Shown here in pieces: positions 16,278-24,799 of a DNA stretch of 42,486 nt. Positions within the stretch are counted from its first letter, which is position 1, and every line of letters starts with the position of its first letter. The notes beneath the pieces are model-generated. The model ran no database searches. It was not told the origin of the DNA and saw nothing but the letters and a program-made list of their open reading frames with translations. A program made the translations under genes and the position numbers. The DNA is from Fimbriimonadaceae bacterium (lineage in GTDB: Bacteria > Armatimonadota > Fimbriimonadia > Fimbriimonadales > Fimbriimonadaceae): positions 1 through 42,486 of the forward strand of contig JAICWL010000022.1 in the NCBI GenBank assembly GCA_025934835.1, in the 5' to 3' direction.

Positions 16278-17277
16278 AGCCCTCGGGTGGCTGATCGTCT
16301 TGGTGGCGGCGGGTTGCGGACGCCCTGCGGAAGGGGTGTACGTGGACGTCCAGTCGGTCTTGACCTCGCAGCCCGCTGCGGCGCACCCGGGGGTGACGCT
16401 TCCTCGGCCGCCTTCGCCGCTTCCGGCGCAATCGCTCACCGTTCCCGGGCGTCCTGCCGAATCGCTTTCGGACCCTTCCAACACCGGCAAGCAAACGATC
16501 GGCGAGACGATCGCGGCATCTCAGCAGAAGGCTTACCGAAAGCTGGTAGCAAGGCTGCACGACTTCTACCAGACCGAAGTGGCGCGCTTCGGTCGGGAGC
16601 AGGAGAAGCAACTCGACGTCGAGCAAAGGAAAATCTACGATTCGATCGCGCTACAGGTGCGCAAGGCGTTCGAGGATTACGCCGACAAGCGCCTTCCGCT
16701 CGCAGCGCGGCTGGCGCTGCTGGCCGGGGCGCCCGATCCGAATCCGCAGTCGAACCCGCCACCCAACACAGCGAAGCGGTTCACGAAAGAGCGGTACGCG
16801 GAGGCTAAGAGCATCCGCGAGCAAATGGCCTCACTGGAGAAAGCGTTCGACGCGGAAGCCGTGTCGCTGCTCGCTTCGGCTGAGGAGCAGTCGGCGATCG
16901 CGGCCGGCTCGGTACGTCTCAAGATCGAACTGTTCCGGTCGCAGCTCGACAAGAAGGCGGATGAGGAGGCGCGCAGGCAGGTGGAAGTCACTCCCAAGGA
17001 GTTGGGACTGGTTCTCGCGACACCGGAGAAAATCCAGCTGAAGGCGCTGGCGCCCGTCAAAGTTTCGGTAAACGCCGAGCCGCCTCTTCCCGCGGCGCCA
17101 GAGGTCGGTAAATACCGTGTGATGCCGGCCAAGCTGGATCCTGCGGCGGAACTCGATCATCAGCTCAAGATCTGGCTCGCCATCAACAACTACCATCTCG
17201 TTCCGGTTCGGGGACTTGGACGAGATGCAACCGAGGAGTTTCGAGATTGGAAAAAGCAGCACGAGCCTGGACGCTAG
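16264..17277 (+). CDS. Lipoprotein of unknown function in the envelope operon, possibly a diverged Skp relative
   Basis: A 337-residue predicted lipoprotein. The lipobox VAAGC places the acylated Cys at residue 18. Just after it VYVDVQSVL resembles the first strand of OmpH/Skp proteins. A Pro-rich linker (about 38-70) precedes a charged helical region (about 80-245) with coiled-coil character and a C-terminal part ending in LKIWLAINNYHLVPVRGLG. I do not recognise a named family. It overlaps the upstream skp-like gene by 14 bases and lpxD by 31 bases, so it is translationally tied to envelope biogenesis. A periplasmic scaffold or chaperone role is inference. Confidence 0.75.
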   Translation: MLRSRALGWLIVLVAAGCGRPAEGVYVDVQSVLTSQPAAAHPGVTLPRPPSPLPAQSLTVPGRPAESLSDPSNTGKQTIGETIAASQQKAYRKLVARLHDFYQTEVARFGREQEKQLDVEQRKIYDSIALQVRKAFEDYADKRLPLAARLALLAGAPDPNPQSNPPPNTAKRFTKERYAEAKSIREQMASLEKAFDAEAVSLLASAEEQSAIAAGSVRLKIELFRSQLDKKADEEARRQVEVTPKELGLVLATPEKIQLKALAPVKVSVNAEPPLPAAPEVGKYRVMPAKLDPAAELDHQLKIWLAINNYHLVPVRGLGRDATEEFRDWKKQHEPGR

Positions 17278-18284
17278 GAGAGCTCGCCGAGCTTCTCGGC
17301 GGCTCGGTGGAAGGACCTGCGGACGTCGTCATCGAGCGTCCAGCCCCTGCCGGATCGAATGATCCGACCGGCCTGACCTTCGCCGAGAGCCAGCAGAATC
17401 TGAACGCTGTGGAGGGCTCTGATGTGGGCGCGGTGATTCTCGGCTCCGATACGGGGTCGAGCTCAAAGCCGGCTATCCGAGTTCCGAATGCGCGCAAGGC
17501 ATTCGCCGAGTTCTTGGGCCTGGCTCGCAGAGAAATGCCTTTGGCGCCTGGAATCCATCCGAGTGCGGTGGTAAGCCCCGAAGCGAAGATCGCACCGAGC
17601 GCATCAGTCGGTCCATTTGCCGTTGTGGAGCAAGGCGCTGAGGTGGAGGATGGAGCCCGTGTGTTTCCGTTTTGTTACGTGGGGCAAGGCTGCCATGTGG
17701 GAGCAAACTCCACGCTTTACCCCCATGTCGTCTTGTATCAGGACGTGAGGGTGGGGGCCGGGTCGGTGATCCACAGCGGAGCGGTGATCGGCGCAGACGG
17801 ATTCGGCTACGCTTGGGACGGCGCGCGGCACGTCAAAGTGCCTCAAGTGGGCGGCGTCCGGCTTGGAGACAACGTCGAGGTCGGCGCGCTTACGGCGATC
17901 GATCGATCGACGGCCGGCGACACGGTAATCGGGTCGGGATCTAAAATCGACAACCTCGTGCAGATCGCGCACAACTGCTCGGTAGGCGAGAACTCAGTGA
18001 TCGCGAGCCAAACCGGATTGAGCGGCAGCACCCGGATCGGGAGCCGTGTGACGATCGCCGGCCAGTGCGCCACAAGCGACCACACGAGCGTGGCCGACGA
18101 CATCGTGCTGGCAGGACGCACGGGCGTCATGGGAGATCTGACCGAGCCCGGCACGTATTTCGGCGCGCCGGCGCGGCCGTATGGCGACGTCATTCGCAGC
18201 ATGGCCCTGACCCTCAAGCTGCCGGAGATTTACTCGCGCATCAAGGATTTGGAGAAGAAAGTCCGGGGGCTGGCGAAGGAGTGA
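17247..18284 (+). CDS. lpxD: UDP-3-O-acylglucosamine N-acyltransferase
   Basis: A 345-residue left-handed beta-helix acyltransferase for the third step of lipid A synthesis (EC 2.3.1.191). Visible: the N-terminal uridine-binding domain (1-100) with GLTFAES, hexapeptide repeats from about 103 to 300 and the catalytic-region motif QIAHNC with H242; the C-terminal helix ends in EKKVRGLAKE. TTG start supported by GAGGAG 8 bases upstream, inside the preceding gene. The stop TGA overlaps the lpxC GTG start. Presence of lpxD with lpxC shows that this bacterium makes a lipid A-type outer leaflet. Confidence 0.96.
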   Translation: MEKAARAWTLGELAELLGGSVEGPADVVIERPAPAGSNDPTGLTFAESQQNLNAVEGSDVGAVILGSDTGSSSKPAIRVPNARKAFAEFLGLARREMPLAPGIHPSAVVSPEAKIAPSASVGPFAVVEQGAEVEDGARVFPFCYVGQGCHVGANSTLYPHVVLYQDVRVGAGSVIHSGAVIGADGFGYAWDGARHVKVPQVGGVRLGDNVEVGALTAIDRSTAGDTVIGSGSKIDNLVQIAHNCSVGENSVIASQTGLSGSTRIGSRVTIAGQCATSDHTSVADDIVLAGRTGVMGDLTEPGTYFGAPARPYGDVIRSMALTLKLPEIYSRIKDLEKKVRGLAKE

Positions 18285-19090
18285 CGTTCCAGCGTGCGAC
18301 GCTGAAGGCGCCGGTCCAATTCGAGGGGCTCGGACTGCACGGCGGAGAGCCCGTGCGCGTTCGTGTGTCGCCCGGCTCGGAGGGGATTCGTTTCCGCTAC
18401 GCAGGCGAGGTCGTCGCCGCTCGTCCCGAGAACGTCACCGACACGACTCGGAGCACGAAGCTGGGACCCGTAGGGACGGTCGAGCACATGATGAGCGCTT
18501 TCGCGGGGCTCGAGATCACCGATGCGGATGTAGAGCTCGATGCGCCTGAAATGCCGGGGATGGACGGAAGCGCGACCGAGTATGTGCGAGCGTTCGTCGA
18601 GGTTGGGTTCGAACCGCTGGGCGAAGTCGAGGCTCAATCTCTCTTCGCGCGCGTCTTCCACAAAGAGGAAGGAATCGAGATCGCGATCAGCAAAGGGGAC
18701 GGGCACTGGCAGTACCTTTATGACACGGGAATGCGGTGGCCACAGCAGCAGCTCTTCGAGACCGAAGATCTGATCGGGACGTACCGGAGCGAAATCGCGC
18801 CTTCGAGGACGTTCGCGCTGGCCGAAGAAATTCCGCAGATCATTCAATACGGTCTGGGTAAGGGCCTGGATGAAAGCTCGGCGCTGATACTGGGGATCGA
18901 GGGGTACAAGAACGAGCCGAGGTTTCCCGATGAGCCCGCGAGGCACAAACTGCTCGACCTGATGGGCGACCTTTACTTGGCGGGCGTGCCGCTGAGACTG
19001 CTGAATGTGGTCGCGGCGCGATCGGGGCATCGGGCGAACGTGATGGCGGCGGCAAAGCTTGCGGCCTTCATGTCCGGCGAGGGATCCTAA
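18281..19090 (+). CDS. lpxC: UDP-3-O-acyl-N-acetylglucosamine deacetylase
   Basis: A 269-residue zinc deacetylase for the committed step of lipid A synthesis (EC 3.5.1.108). Expected ligands are all visible: H69 in TVEHMMSAFAG (with E68 as base), H222 and D226 in RHKLLDLMGD, and H250 in RSGHRANV as the general acid. The start is the GTG at 18281 that overlaps the lpxD stop; the frame is open further back but that part is a shadow of lpxD. It lacks the FabZ fusion seen in Bacteroidetes and some other phyla, and lpxA and fabZ are not adjacent. Confidence 0.96.
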   Translation: MTFQRATLKAPVQFEGLGLHGGEPVRVRVSPGSEGIRFRYAGEVVAARPENVTDTTRSTKLGPVGTVEHMMSAFAGLEITDADVELDAPEMPGMDGSATEYVRAFVEVGFEPLGEVEAQSLFARVFHKEEGIEIAISKGDGHWQYLYDTGMRWPQQQLFETEDLIGTYRSEIAPSRTFALAEEIPQIIQYGLGKGLDESSALILGIEGYKNEPRFPDEPARHKLLDLMGDLYLAGVPLRLLNVVAARSGHRANVMAAAKLAAFMSGEGS

Positions 19091-19105
19091 GAGCGCGGAG
19101 CTAGC

Positions 19106-19552
19106 ATGAACGACGTCGCGGAGACTTTGAGGCAGATCATCGTCGGCAGAGATTTCGAGCCGGTCGAACGAATCGTGATCAAGGACGCAATGCGCGCAGT
19201 GACGCGGGCGCCGCTCTGCCCGTATTCGATAGCCGAGAACGTGGCGCACGCAAACTTTTGGCAGCAAACCTGGCTCGCGAAGCTCAAGGGGGAGCCCTCG
19301 ATTCGCGTGGGACCCGAGGGCTCGTGGCCGCAGGTTTCAGCGGAGGAGTGGCCTTCGGTGCGGCAAGAGTTTCTCGATGGCTTCGGCGAAGCCTACGAGA
19401 TTGCGCGCGCCGAGCCGTTCGTGCATTCGATGCGCACGGAAGAAGCTGCGCTCAAGGTGCTCTCGCAGATCGCTTGCCACAACGCGTACCACCTAGGACA
19501 GGTCGCTTTGCTGAAGCGGCAGAGCTGGGAAATGATCAAAGCGCGAGGCTGA
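19106..19552 (+). CDS. DinB-like metal-binding protein
   Basis: A 148-residue four-helix protein of the DinB/YfiT superfamily. The three-His metal site is visible: H48 in ENVAHANFW and H125 plus H129 in ACHNAYHLGQ. In this superfamily such proteins are thiol-dependent S-transferases or unassigned hydrolases; the reaction here is unknown. Cytoplasmic, no signal peptide. The start is supported by GGAG about 6 bases upstream; it follows lpxC by 15 bases and probably ends the operon. Confidence 0.85.
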   Translation: MNDVAETLRQIIVGRDFEPVERIVIKDAMRAVTRAPLCPYSIAENVAHANFWQQTWLAKLKGEPSIRVGPEGSWPQVSAEEWPSVRQEFLDGFGEAYEIARAEPFVHSMRTEEAALKVLSQIACHNAYHLGQVALLKRQSWEMIKARG

Positions 19553-19600
19553 TCGCTCGGCCGCTTCCAAGATTCGCGCGATTGGGGCAAACTGGACGGG

Positions 19601-22216
19601 ATGGCTCCTCGGCTTGGTTCGGCCGGCCTCGTCCTCGCGGCTGCTATTCCTTTTTGCACGGCGGACGTGCCCACGATCGTGTCGGGCAGCGTTCGTGTGC
19701 AGTTGCTTTCCCCGACGGTCGTCCGGGTTGAACAGCGCGGTCCGCACGGCTTCGATGACCGAAAGACGTTTGTGGTGCGGAATCGCACCTGGCCCGGCGT
19801 GAGGTTTACTTCGGGCGTCGAACACGGCGCGATGATGTGCAAGACCGCCGGCTATACCGTGCGGGTCAAGCTGAATGCCGAGAGCCTGCAGGACGTGACG
19901 ATTCTTTCGCCGGCCGGTAAGAAGCTCGCTCAATTCGGCGCCAAGCTGCCGGACGACGCCCTGCTGCCCGCTCCGGGCGACCACGCGAAATCGTACGAAC
20001 TGGTGGATCGACCGCGGATCGTACCGGCGCCGTGGGGAGCCACGCCGGCCCCTGTTCGAAACCTGGCGAACGACGGCTGGGACCTCGGCAACGACGCTCC
20101 CGATGTGTACGTCATGGTTCCCGGCAATCGGGGTTTCGCGCAGATTCGCAGCGACGTGCTTCAGCTCACCGGCCCGACGCCCATGCTGCCCGAGAGCTTC
20201 TTGGGGTTCATCGACAGCCGGTACCACCCGTACACGCAAAAGGAGGCGCTGGACTCGATCGACGCTTACCGCACGAGGCACATCCCACTGGACGTGTTCG
20301 TCGTGGACACCGACTGGAGGGTCAACGGCTCGCACGGCTACACCGTGGACACCGACGACTTTCCGGATATGCCCGGCTTCATCCGGGATGCGCATGCCAA
20401 AGGCGTGAAGCTTATGTTCAACGACCATCCGGAGCCGCAGTCGGATGGGGCGCTGGACGAGAAGGAGCTGACGTACCGGTGGAACGGTTTGACGTCGCTG
20501 ATGAAGTTGGGTCTGGATGCGTGGTGGTACGACCGCAATTGGTCCGTCAGCGTGAAATCTCCTTCGCCGTCACTTCGGCACGAGGTTTGGGGCCAAGAGG
20601 TGTACCACGACATTACGCAGCAATTCCGGCCCGGACAGCGGCCTGCGATCATGTCGAACGTGGATGGCATCGACAACGGATTTCGGCATTATGCTCCGCA
20701 GCCGGCCAGCCATCGATTCCCGCTATGGTGGACCGGAGACACGCGGTCGGAGTGGCGATTTCTCAGGTTCGGCGTCGAAAACGCCGTCGACTATGGCGCA
20801 TTCGGCTTGCTGCCGTACATGAGCGAGGACCTCGGGGGGCACGTGGGGCAGCCGTCGCCCGAGCTTTATGTCCGGTACCTGCAGTTTGGCGCGTTCTCTC
20901 CGATCATGCGCGTGCACTGCACGCGAGGACAGGACCGGCATCCGTGGGCTTTCGGCCCCGAAGCTGAAAAGATCGTGACCGACTTCATTCGGATGCGATA
21001 CCGGCTGATGCCGACGCTTTACTCGGCTTCGAGGGGCGCGTTCGAGACGGGCGTGCCGCTGCTGCGGCGATGCGACCTCGAGTGGCCGACATTCCCGGAG
21101 GCGGCAAGCAACCATCAATACCTATTCGGTGACGACGTGCTGGTCGCGCCGGTGCTGGCGGGCATCGACGGCGATTCCGAGCCGGTACCGGCAACGCTGC
21201 TGCATACGCCCGATGGAAAGCCTGGGCTCGCCGCCGAGTTCTTCCCGAACCGGGATCTCCAAGGCACTCCGACCTCCACAAGAGTGGATCCCCAAGTTCA
21301 GTACGATTGGAGCGCGACCCGAAACAAGCTGGGGCTGCCGAAGGGCGGCTTCTCGGAACGCTGGACGGGCAAGATCGGCCCCATGCCCCGAACGCAGAAT
21401 TACCGGTTCGCCGTTACGAGCGACGACGGCGCAAGGCTCTTTATCGATGGCCGGAATATCGTCGATGCCTGGCGGGACATGCCGGAAACGACGAACGTCG
21501 GCGAGATTCGTTTGGAAGCCGGCAAGAGCTACGACATTCGGCTGGAGTATTACGACGCCGGGGGAGAAGCGGTCTGCCGCCTCGGATGGTTCGGCTCGAG
21601 AGAAAAGCCTACAGAGCCGTCGACGAACGTATGGATCCCGCCGGGGACATGGATCGGCGCCTGGACCGGTCAAGTTCTCACGGGCCCCCGTCAGTTCACG
21701 GTGCGCTCGCCGCTATGGCACATGCCTCTTTTCATTCGCCGGGGCTCGATCCTCTTCCTCGCGGATCAGGTCGAGAAAGTGGCGGATATCCCTGAGAGCT
21801 CGGTGATCGCCGACATTTATCCTCCCGCGGCAGGGGCATCGGTGAAGCGTACGCTTTATCAGGACGACGGATTGAGCAACGGGTACCTGAGCGGGGAGTA
21901 TGCGAAGACCCAAGTCGCCTGCACGAGAAGCGCAACGGGCCTCAGAGTGGATGTCGCTCCGAGAGAGGGCCCATTCGGGAAACCGGACCGCGCAGTGCGC
22001 CTTCGAATTCACCTTTCTCCTGTCGAGCGCGTTTCCGCGGTGAGGGTGAACGGGAAGCTGGTCGAGTCGACGACGTCCGATGAGCCCTACGCTCCCGGCG
22101 TCACCCCGTTTCAAACGGAGGGCGGCGGTGGGCGAATCTGCACCGTGCAAATTCCCAATGCCCCCTCTGGACAACAGCTCAAAGTGGAGTTCGTTGTCGG
22201 CGGCTTTCGCGGCTAA
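19601..22216 (+). CDS. Secreted GH31 alpha-glycosidase with inserted PA14 domain
   Basis: An 871-residue exported enzyme of glycoside hydrolase family 31 (alpha-glucosidase/alpha-xylosidase clan). Visible: signal peptide (1-21), N-terminal beta-sandwich (about 22-195), catalytic barrel (about 196-500) with likely nucleophile D311 in AWWYDRNW and acid/base D380 in WWTGDTRSEW, then FGDDVLVAPV (509-518). A PA14 domain follows (about 538-668; PGLAAEFF, TSDDGARLFIDG). Family text then resumes with NVWIPPGTWIGAWTG and distal beta domains. The PA14 therefore interrupts a motif that is continuous in most GH31 enzymes. The substrate is not fixed; alpha-xylose or alpha-glucose release is likely, with PA14 binding glycan. 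Confidence 0.92.
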   Translation: MAPRLGSAGLVLAAAIPFCTADVPTIVSGSVRVQLLSPTVVRVEQRGPHGFDDRKTFVVRNRTWPGVRFTSGVEHGAMMCKTAGYTVRVKLNAESLQDVTILSPAGKKLAQFGAKLPDDALLPAPGDHAKSYELVDRPRIVPAPWGATPAPVRNLANDGWDLGNDAPDVYVMVPGNRGFAQIRSDVLQLTGPTPMLPESFLGFIDSRYHPYTQKEALDSIDAYRTRHIPLDVFVVDTDWRVNGSHGYTVDTDDFPDMPGFIRDAHAKGVKLMFNDHPEPQSDGALDEKELTYRWNGLTSLMKLGLDAWWYDRNWSVSVKSPSPSLRHEVWGQEVYHDITQQFRPGQRPAIMSNVDGIDNGFRHYAPQPASHRFPLWWTGDTRSEWRFLRFGVENAVDYGAFGLLPYMSEDLGGHVGQPSPELYVRYLQFGAFSPIMRVHCTRGQDRHPWAFGPEAEKIVTDFIRMRYRLMPTLYSASRGAFETGVPLLRRCDLEWPTFPEAASNHQYLFGDDVLVAPVLAGIDGDSEPVPATLLHTPDGKPGLAAEFFPNRDLQGTPTSTRVDPQVQYDWSATRNKLGLPKGGFSERWTGKIGPMPRTQNYRFAVTSDDGARLFIDGRNIVDAWRDMPETTNVGEIRLEAGKSYDIRLEYYDAGGEAVCRLGWFGSREKPTEPSTNVWIPPGTWIGAWTGQVLTGPRQFTVRSPLWHMPLFIRRGSILFLADQVEKVADIPESSVIADIYPPAAGASVKRTLYQDDGLSNGYLSGEYAKTQVACTRSATGLRVDVAPREGPFGKPDRAVRLRIHLSPVERVSAVRVNGKLVESTTSDEPYAPGVTPFQTEGGGGRICTVQIPNAPSGQQLKVEFVVGGFRG

Positions 22217-22536
22217 TCCAGCACGAAACAGATGCCATCGAGCAGGATCACATGAGCCTGCCCCTGCTGACGTCTGCGGATCGAAGAGAAGATCGCCGAT
22301 CCGCATCCCCTCTACCCCGAGGCCGCCGGCGTACAGCTTGAGAACGGGTGTAGAAGCACGTCCGCGCGGGCAAGCAGCGCGCCGGAGGGTTGGCTTCCGA
22401 TCTCTCCAAGGCTGGGCGTGGGGAGCCAGCGCAGCTCGGGGCACGGGAAGCGCGATCACCTCTTGCCGCCGAACCGGGTGAGTCAAACAAACCCGTGTAT
22501 AGTGAATTATCGACTGTCTCGGCGCGCGAACCTGCA
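22217..22536. other. 320-bp intergenic region before the ArsR-type gene
   Basis: No credible plus-strand gene. On the minus strand short open pieces occur in different frames, such as LTRFGGKR then stop and VILLDGICFVLD then stop. They are too broken and too short to name, and may be chance or decay. TATAGT at 22498-22503 is a possible -10 box for the regulator gene. Confidence 0.4.
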
Positions 22537-23523
22537 ATGCCGTACCACATTAAGGAGCTTTCGGCCAGTGAGAGCGTCGCGATCTTTCGCGCGCTCGCTT
22601 CGGAGTCTCGTGCGCGGATCATAGAACTGCTCGGCGAGCGAGACATGAACATCAACGAGCTGAGCGCCGCCGTCGGATTGGCTCAGCCCAGCGTGACGAA
22701 GCACGTGCAGATTCTGGAGGAGGCCGGGCTGGTCGTCAGCGACTACCTGGCCGGTCCGCAAGGCACTCAAAAGCGGTGCCGTAGGGTCCACGACCGGCTC
22801 TTGGTGGACATGGCGGGTACGCCGCAGCGGCAGGAATGTGTCGCAGAAATCGAGGTACCGATCGGGATGTTCACGCATGTGGAAGCGGTGCCCACATGCG
22901 GGTTGGCGAGCCGCGAGCGGTTTATCGGGCATCTCGACAATCCGGTGTCGTTCTTCCTTCCGGAGCGCGCCACGGCGGAGATCCTGTGGTCGTCGGCCGG
23001 ATATGTGGAGTACGTGTTCACGAATTCGCTTCCGCTGGAAGCGCGCATCGTAGCGGTGGACTTAGCGATGGAGGTGGGCTCAGAGGCGCCAGGCTACGAT
23101 AACGACTACCCATCAGATGTTACGATCTGGATGGACGGGCGCGAAGTGGGCACCTGGACCTGCCCGGGGGACTTCGGAGGCGTACGAGGAAGGCTGAACC
23201 CCGCATGGTGGCACGACAACCTGAACCAGCATGGGCTCCTGAAGGTGTGGCGCGTCGACTACACGGGGACGTCGGTCGACGGGATGAAGGTTTCGCATAC
23301 GGTCATCGATGATCTCGAGCTGCGGCCGTGGCACACGACCCGCGTGAAGATCGGCGTGAAGCCGGATGCGCTGAACCGCGGCGGGTTTACGCTCTTTGGC
23401 AAAGGGTTCGGCAACTACGAGCAGGACCTGATCCTTCGGCTGCACTATGTGACCCGAGCCGAGGAGCCTCGGCTTCGCGAACGGCCGGAGCCTCTGGAAG
23501 AGCTGCCGCGCATGGCCGTTTAG
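22537..23523 (+). CDS. ArsR-type winged-helix regulator with large C-terminal domain
   Basis: A 328-residue protein from the ATG at 22537; the frame is open further back but that part lacks domain content. Residues 8-80 form an ArsR winged helix (IFRALASESRARIIELLG, then NINELSAAVGLAQPSVTKHVQILEEAGLV). About 240 further residues form a beta-rich domain with AEILWSSAGYVEYVFTN, EVGSEAPGYDNDYPSDVTIWMDGREVGTW and a C-terminal LFGKGFGNYEQDL; I recall similar long ArsR-like proteins near arabinofuranosidase and sugar ABC genes in Bacillota, but the domain has no function I can state. A one-component sensor for plant-glycan products is a fair inference, with neighbours GH31, GH43 and the CUT1 operon as targets. 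Confidence 0.85.
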   Translation: MPYHIKELSASESVAIFRALASESRARIIELLGERDMNINELSAAVGLAQPSVTKHVQILEEAGLVVSDYLAGPQGTQKRCRRVHDRLLVDMAGTPQRQECVAEIEVPIGMFTHVEAVPTCGLASRERFIGHLDNPVSFFLPERATAEILWSSAGYVEYVFTNSLPLEARIVAVDLAMEVGSEAPGYDNDYPSDVTIWMDGREVGTWTCPGDFGGVRGRLNPAWWHDNLNQHGLLKVWRVDYTGTSVDGMKVSHTVIDDLELRPWHTTRVKIGVKPDALNRGGFTLFGKGFGNYEQDLILRLHYVTRAEEPRLRERPEPLEELPRMAV

Positions 23524-23673
23524 CAGTCAGTCGGCATGTATAGTCATATTCGACGATATACATTCCCATTTGGCTATAAGGTGTTGTAAGATGACTGTTG
23601 AAGCCGGTCGGCACACGGTTGCCCGCCGGGCTATAGGTTCGCTTATCACGTATCCCTCACTGCAGAGGCAATC

Positions 23674-24534
23674 ATGAAAATCAGCAGAGCGTTTACTCTC
23701 ATCGAGCTGCTCGTCGTGATCGCGATCATCGCGATCCTCGCAGCCATCCTATTCCCCGTCTTCGCTCAGGCGAAGGTTGCAGCGAAGAAGACCAACTCGC
23801 TCTCGAACATCAAGCAGATCACGCTCGCGTGCATCATGTACGAGGGGGACTTCGACGACAACTTCCCTTCGGCGGACGAGTTTAACGACGGTTCGGGAAA
23901 CATATTCTGGTTCCCCGGCGACGGTCTTCCCTTGGGCTGGATCGACCCCAACGCTACGCAGAACTGGGCAGCCGAGACGCTTCCCTACGTAAAGTCGAGG
24001 CCACTGTACGTGAACCCCGCGGCAGCGAATATCACCAATAACATCTTCGGCGTGGTACCGGCGCCTCCTGGCGCGAATACGAGCTACGACTGGAACGGCG
24101 CGGCGGATCGCAAGAACGCGACCTCGGTGAGCAATCCCTCGAAGCTCATGCTTTTCCAGGCGACCGACGGCACCAGCCGGGACGCTTATATCCAACCGAC
24201 GGTCTTTGGTGGAATGCACGCGGACGGCTCGCTTTCATTCGGACATAGCCACAATCCGGATGGCGTGCCGGTGTGCAACGGAATCGACATCAACTGGATG
24301 GGCGGATCGTTCAAGGACGGAGACGTGTACGGCATGTCCGACGGCCACGCGAAATACTACAAGCGCGACGCCGTGACATGGCAGATGATGGGCATCAGCA
24401 GCCCTTGGGTATGGCACTTCGACGGAACGAACTGGACCCAGGTCAACAGCACGACGACGTTGACCGCGCGGACCCCAAATTCCCGGAACAACTGGGAGAG
24501 CTGGGGCCAGTGCGAGCTTTCGTCGATTCCATAA
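23674..24534 (+). CDS. Prepilin-type N-terminal domain protein (pseudopilin), copy 1
   Basis: A 286-residue type IV pilin-like protein. The N-terminus [19 protein letters not shown] is a class III signal; cleavage before Phe with Ala instead of Gly at -1. The hydrophobic helix runs into LFPVFAQAK, a form common in Armatimonadota and Planctomycetota DUF1559-type proteins. The rest is a globular domain with many Asn, Gly and aromatic residues, ending with a DGHAKYY motif near residue 230 (similar to the H-X9-DG C-terminal motif of this group). A Shine-Dalgarno GAGG lies 6 bases before the ATG. Its location between a sugar regulator and arabinanase genes hints at a cell-surface role in glycan capture; this is inference. 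Confidence 0.9.
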   Translation: MKISRAFTLIELLVVIAIIAILAAILFPVFAQAKVAAKKTNSLSNIKQITLACIMYEGDFDDNFPSADEFNDGSGNIFWFPGDGLPLGWIDPNATQNWAAETLPYVKSRPLYVNPAAANITNNIFGVVPAPPGANTSYDWNGAADRKNATSVSNPSKLMLFQATDGTSRDAYIQPTVFGGMHADGSLSFGHSHNPDGVPVCNGIDINWMGGSFKDGDVYGMSDGHAKYYKRDAVTWQMMGISSPWVWHFDGTNWTQVNSTTTLTARTPNSRNNWESWGQCELSSIP

Positions 24535-24540
24535 GCCTGC

Positions 24541-24565
24541 GGCCCGGCTGCGAGCCAGCCGGGCC
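24541..24565 (+). terminator. Perfect hairpin between pseudopilin and small lipoprotein genes
   Basis: GGCCCGGCTG (24541-24550) and CAGCCGGGCC (24556-24565) with a 5-base loop, six bases after the pseudopilin stop. There is no T-run, so it may stabilise the pilin transcript 3' end or reduce read-through to the next genes. Confidence 0.5.
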
Positions 24566-24581
24566 ACCACCGCACATTCGC

Positions 24582-24779
24582 ATGAAAGAATTCAAAATCT
24601 CCCAGATCGTCTTGTTGTGCTGCCTTTTTGGCTCAGCCCTTTGCGCTCTAGCCGGCTGCGCCGATAAGGATGCCGAAGACCGCGCGGCGAAAATGTCGAA
24701 CACGGTCATGAGCCAGCGGGCCGGGATGCACTCTCCCACGACCGCCGTGCAGGGCAAAGGCGCAGGGCAAGGCAAGTAG
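24582..24779 (+). CDS. Small lipoprotein next to the pseudopilin gene
   Basis: A 65-residue protein. Visible: N-terminal hydrophobic segment (about 7-26) and lipobox ALAGC, so the lipidated Cys falls near residue 27; the mature part of about 40 residues is charged and ends in a Gly/Lys/Gln tail. No family recognised. The start ATG is the first in frame after the hairpin. It sits 47 bases after the pseudopilin and 20 bases before the GH43 gene, so it may be in the same transcript as the arabinanase operon. Confidence 0.65.
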   Translation: MKEFKISQIVLLCCLFGSALCALAGCADKDAEDRAAKMSNTVMSQRAGMHSPTTAVQGKGAGQGK

Positions 24780-24799
24780 CCGATCGGGCGAGAGTCTCG

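Noticed and set aside
18065-18280. Longer N-terminus for lpxC
   Set aside because: The extra 72 residues are Arg/His-rich shadow text of lpxD; the GTG overlapping the lpxD stop starts exactly at the conserved LpxC domain.
22390-22536. Longer N-terminus for the ArsR-type regulator
   Set aside because: The 49 extra residues have no domain content; the ATG at 22537 lies just before the winged helix.
23524-23673. Riboswitch or small RNA upstream of pseudopilin 1
   Set aside because: Only weak partial symmetry (GTATA and TATAC about 15 bases apart, 23538-23561) and no recognisable conserved fold.
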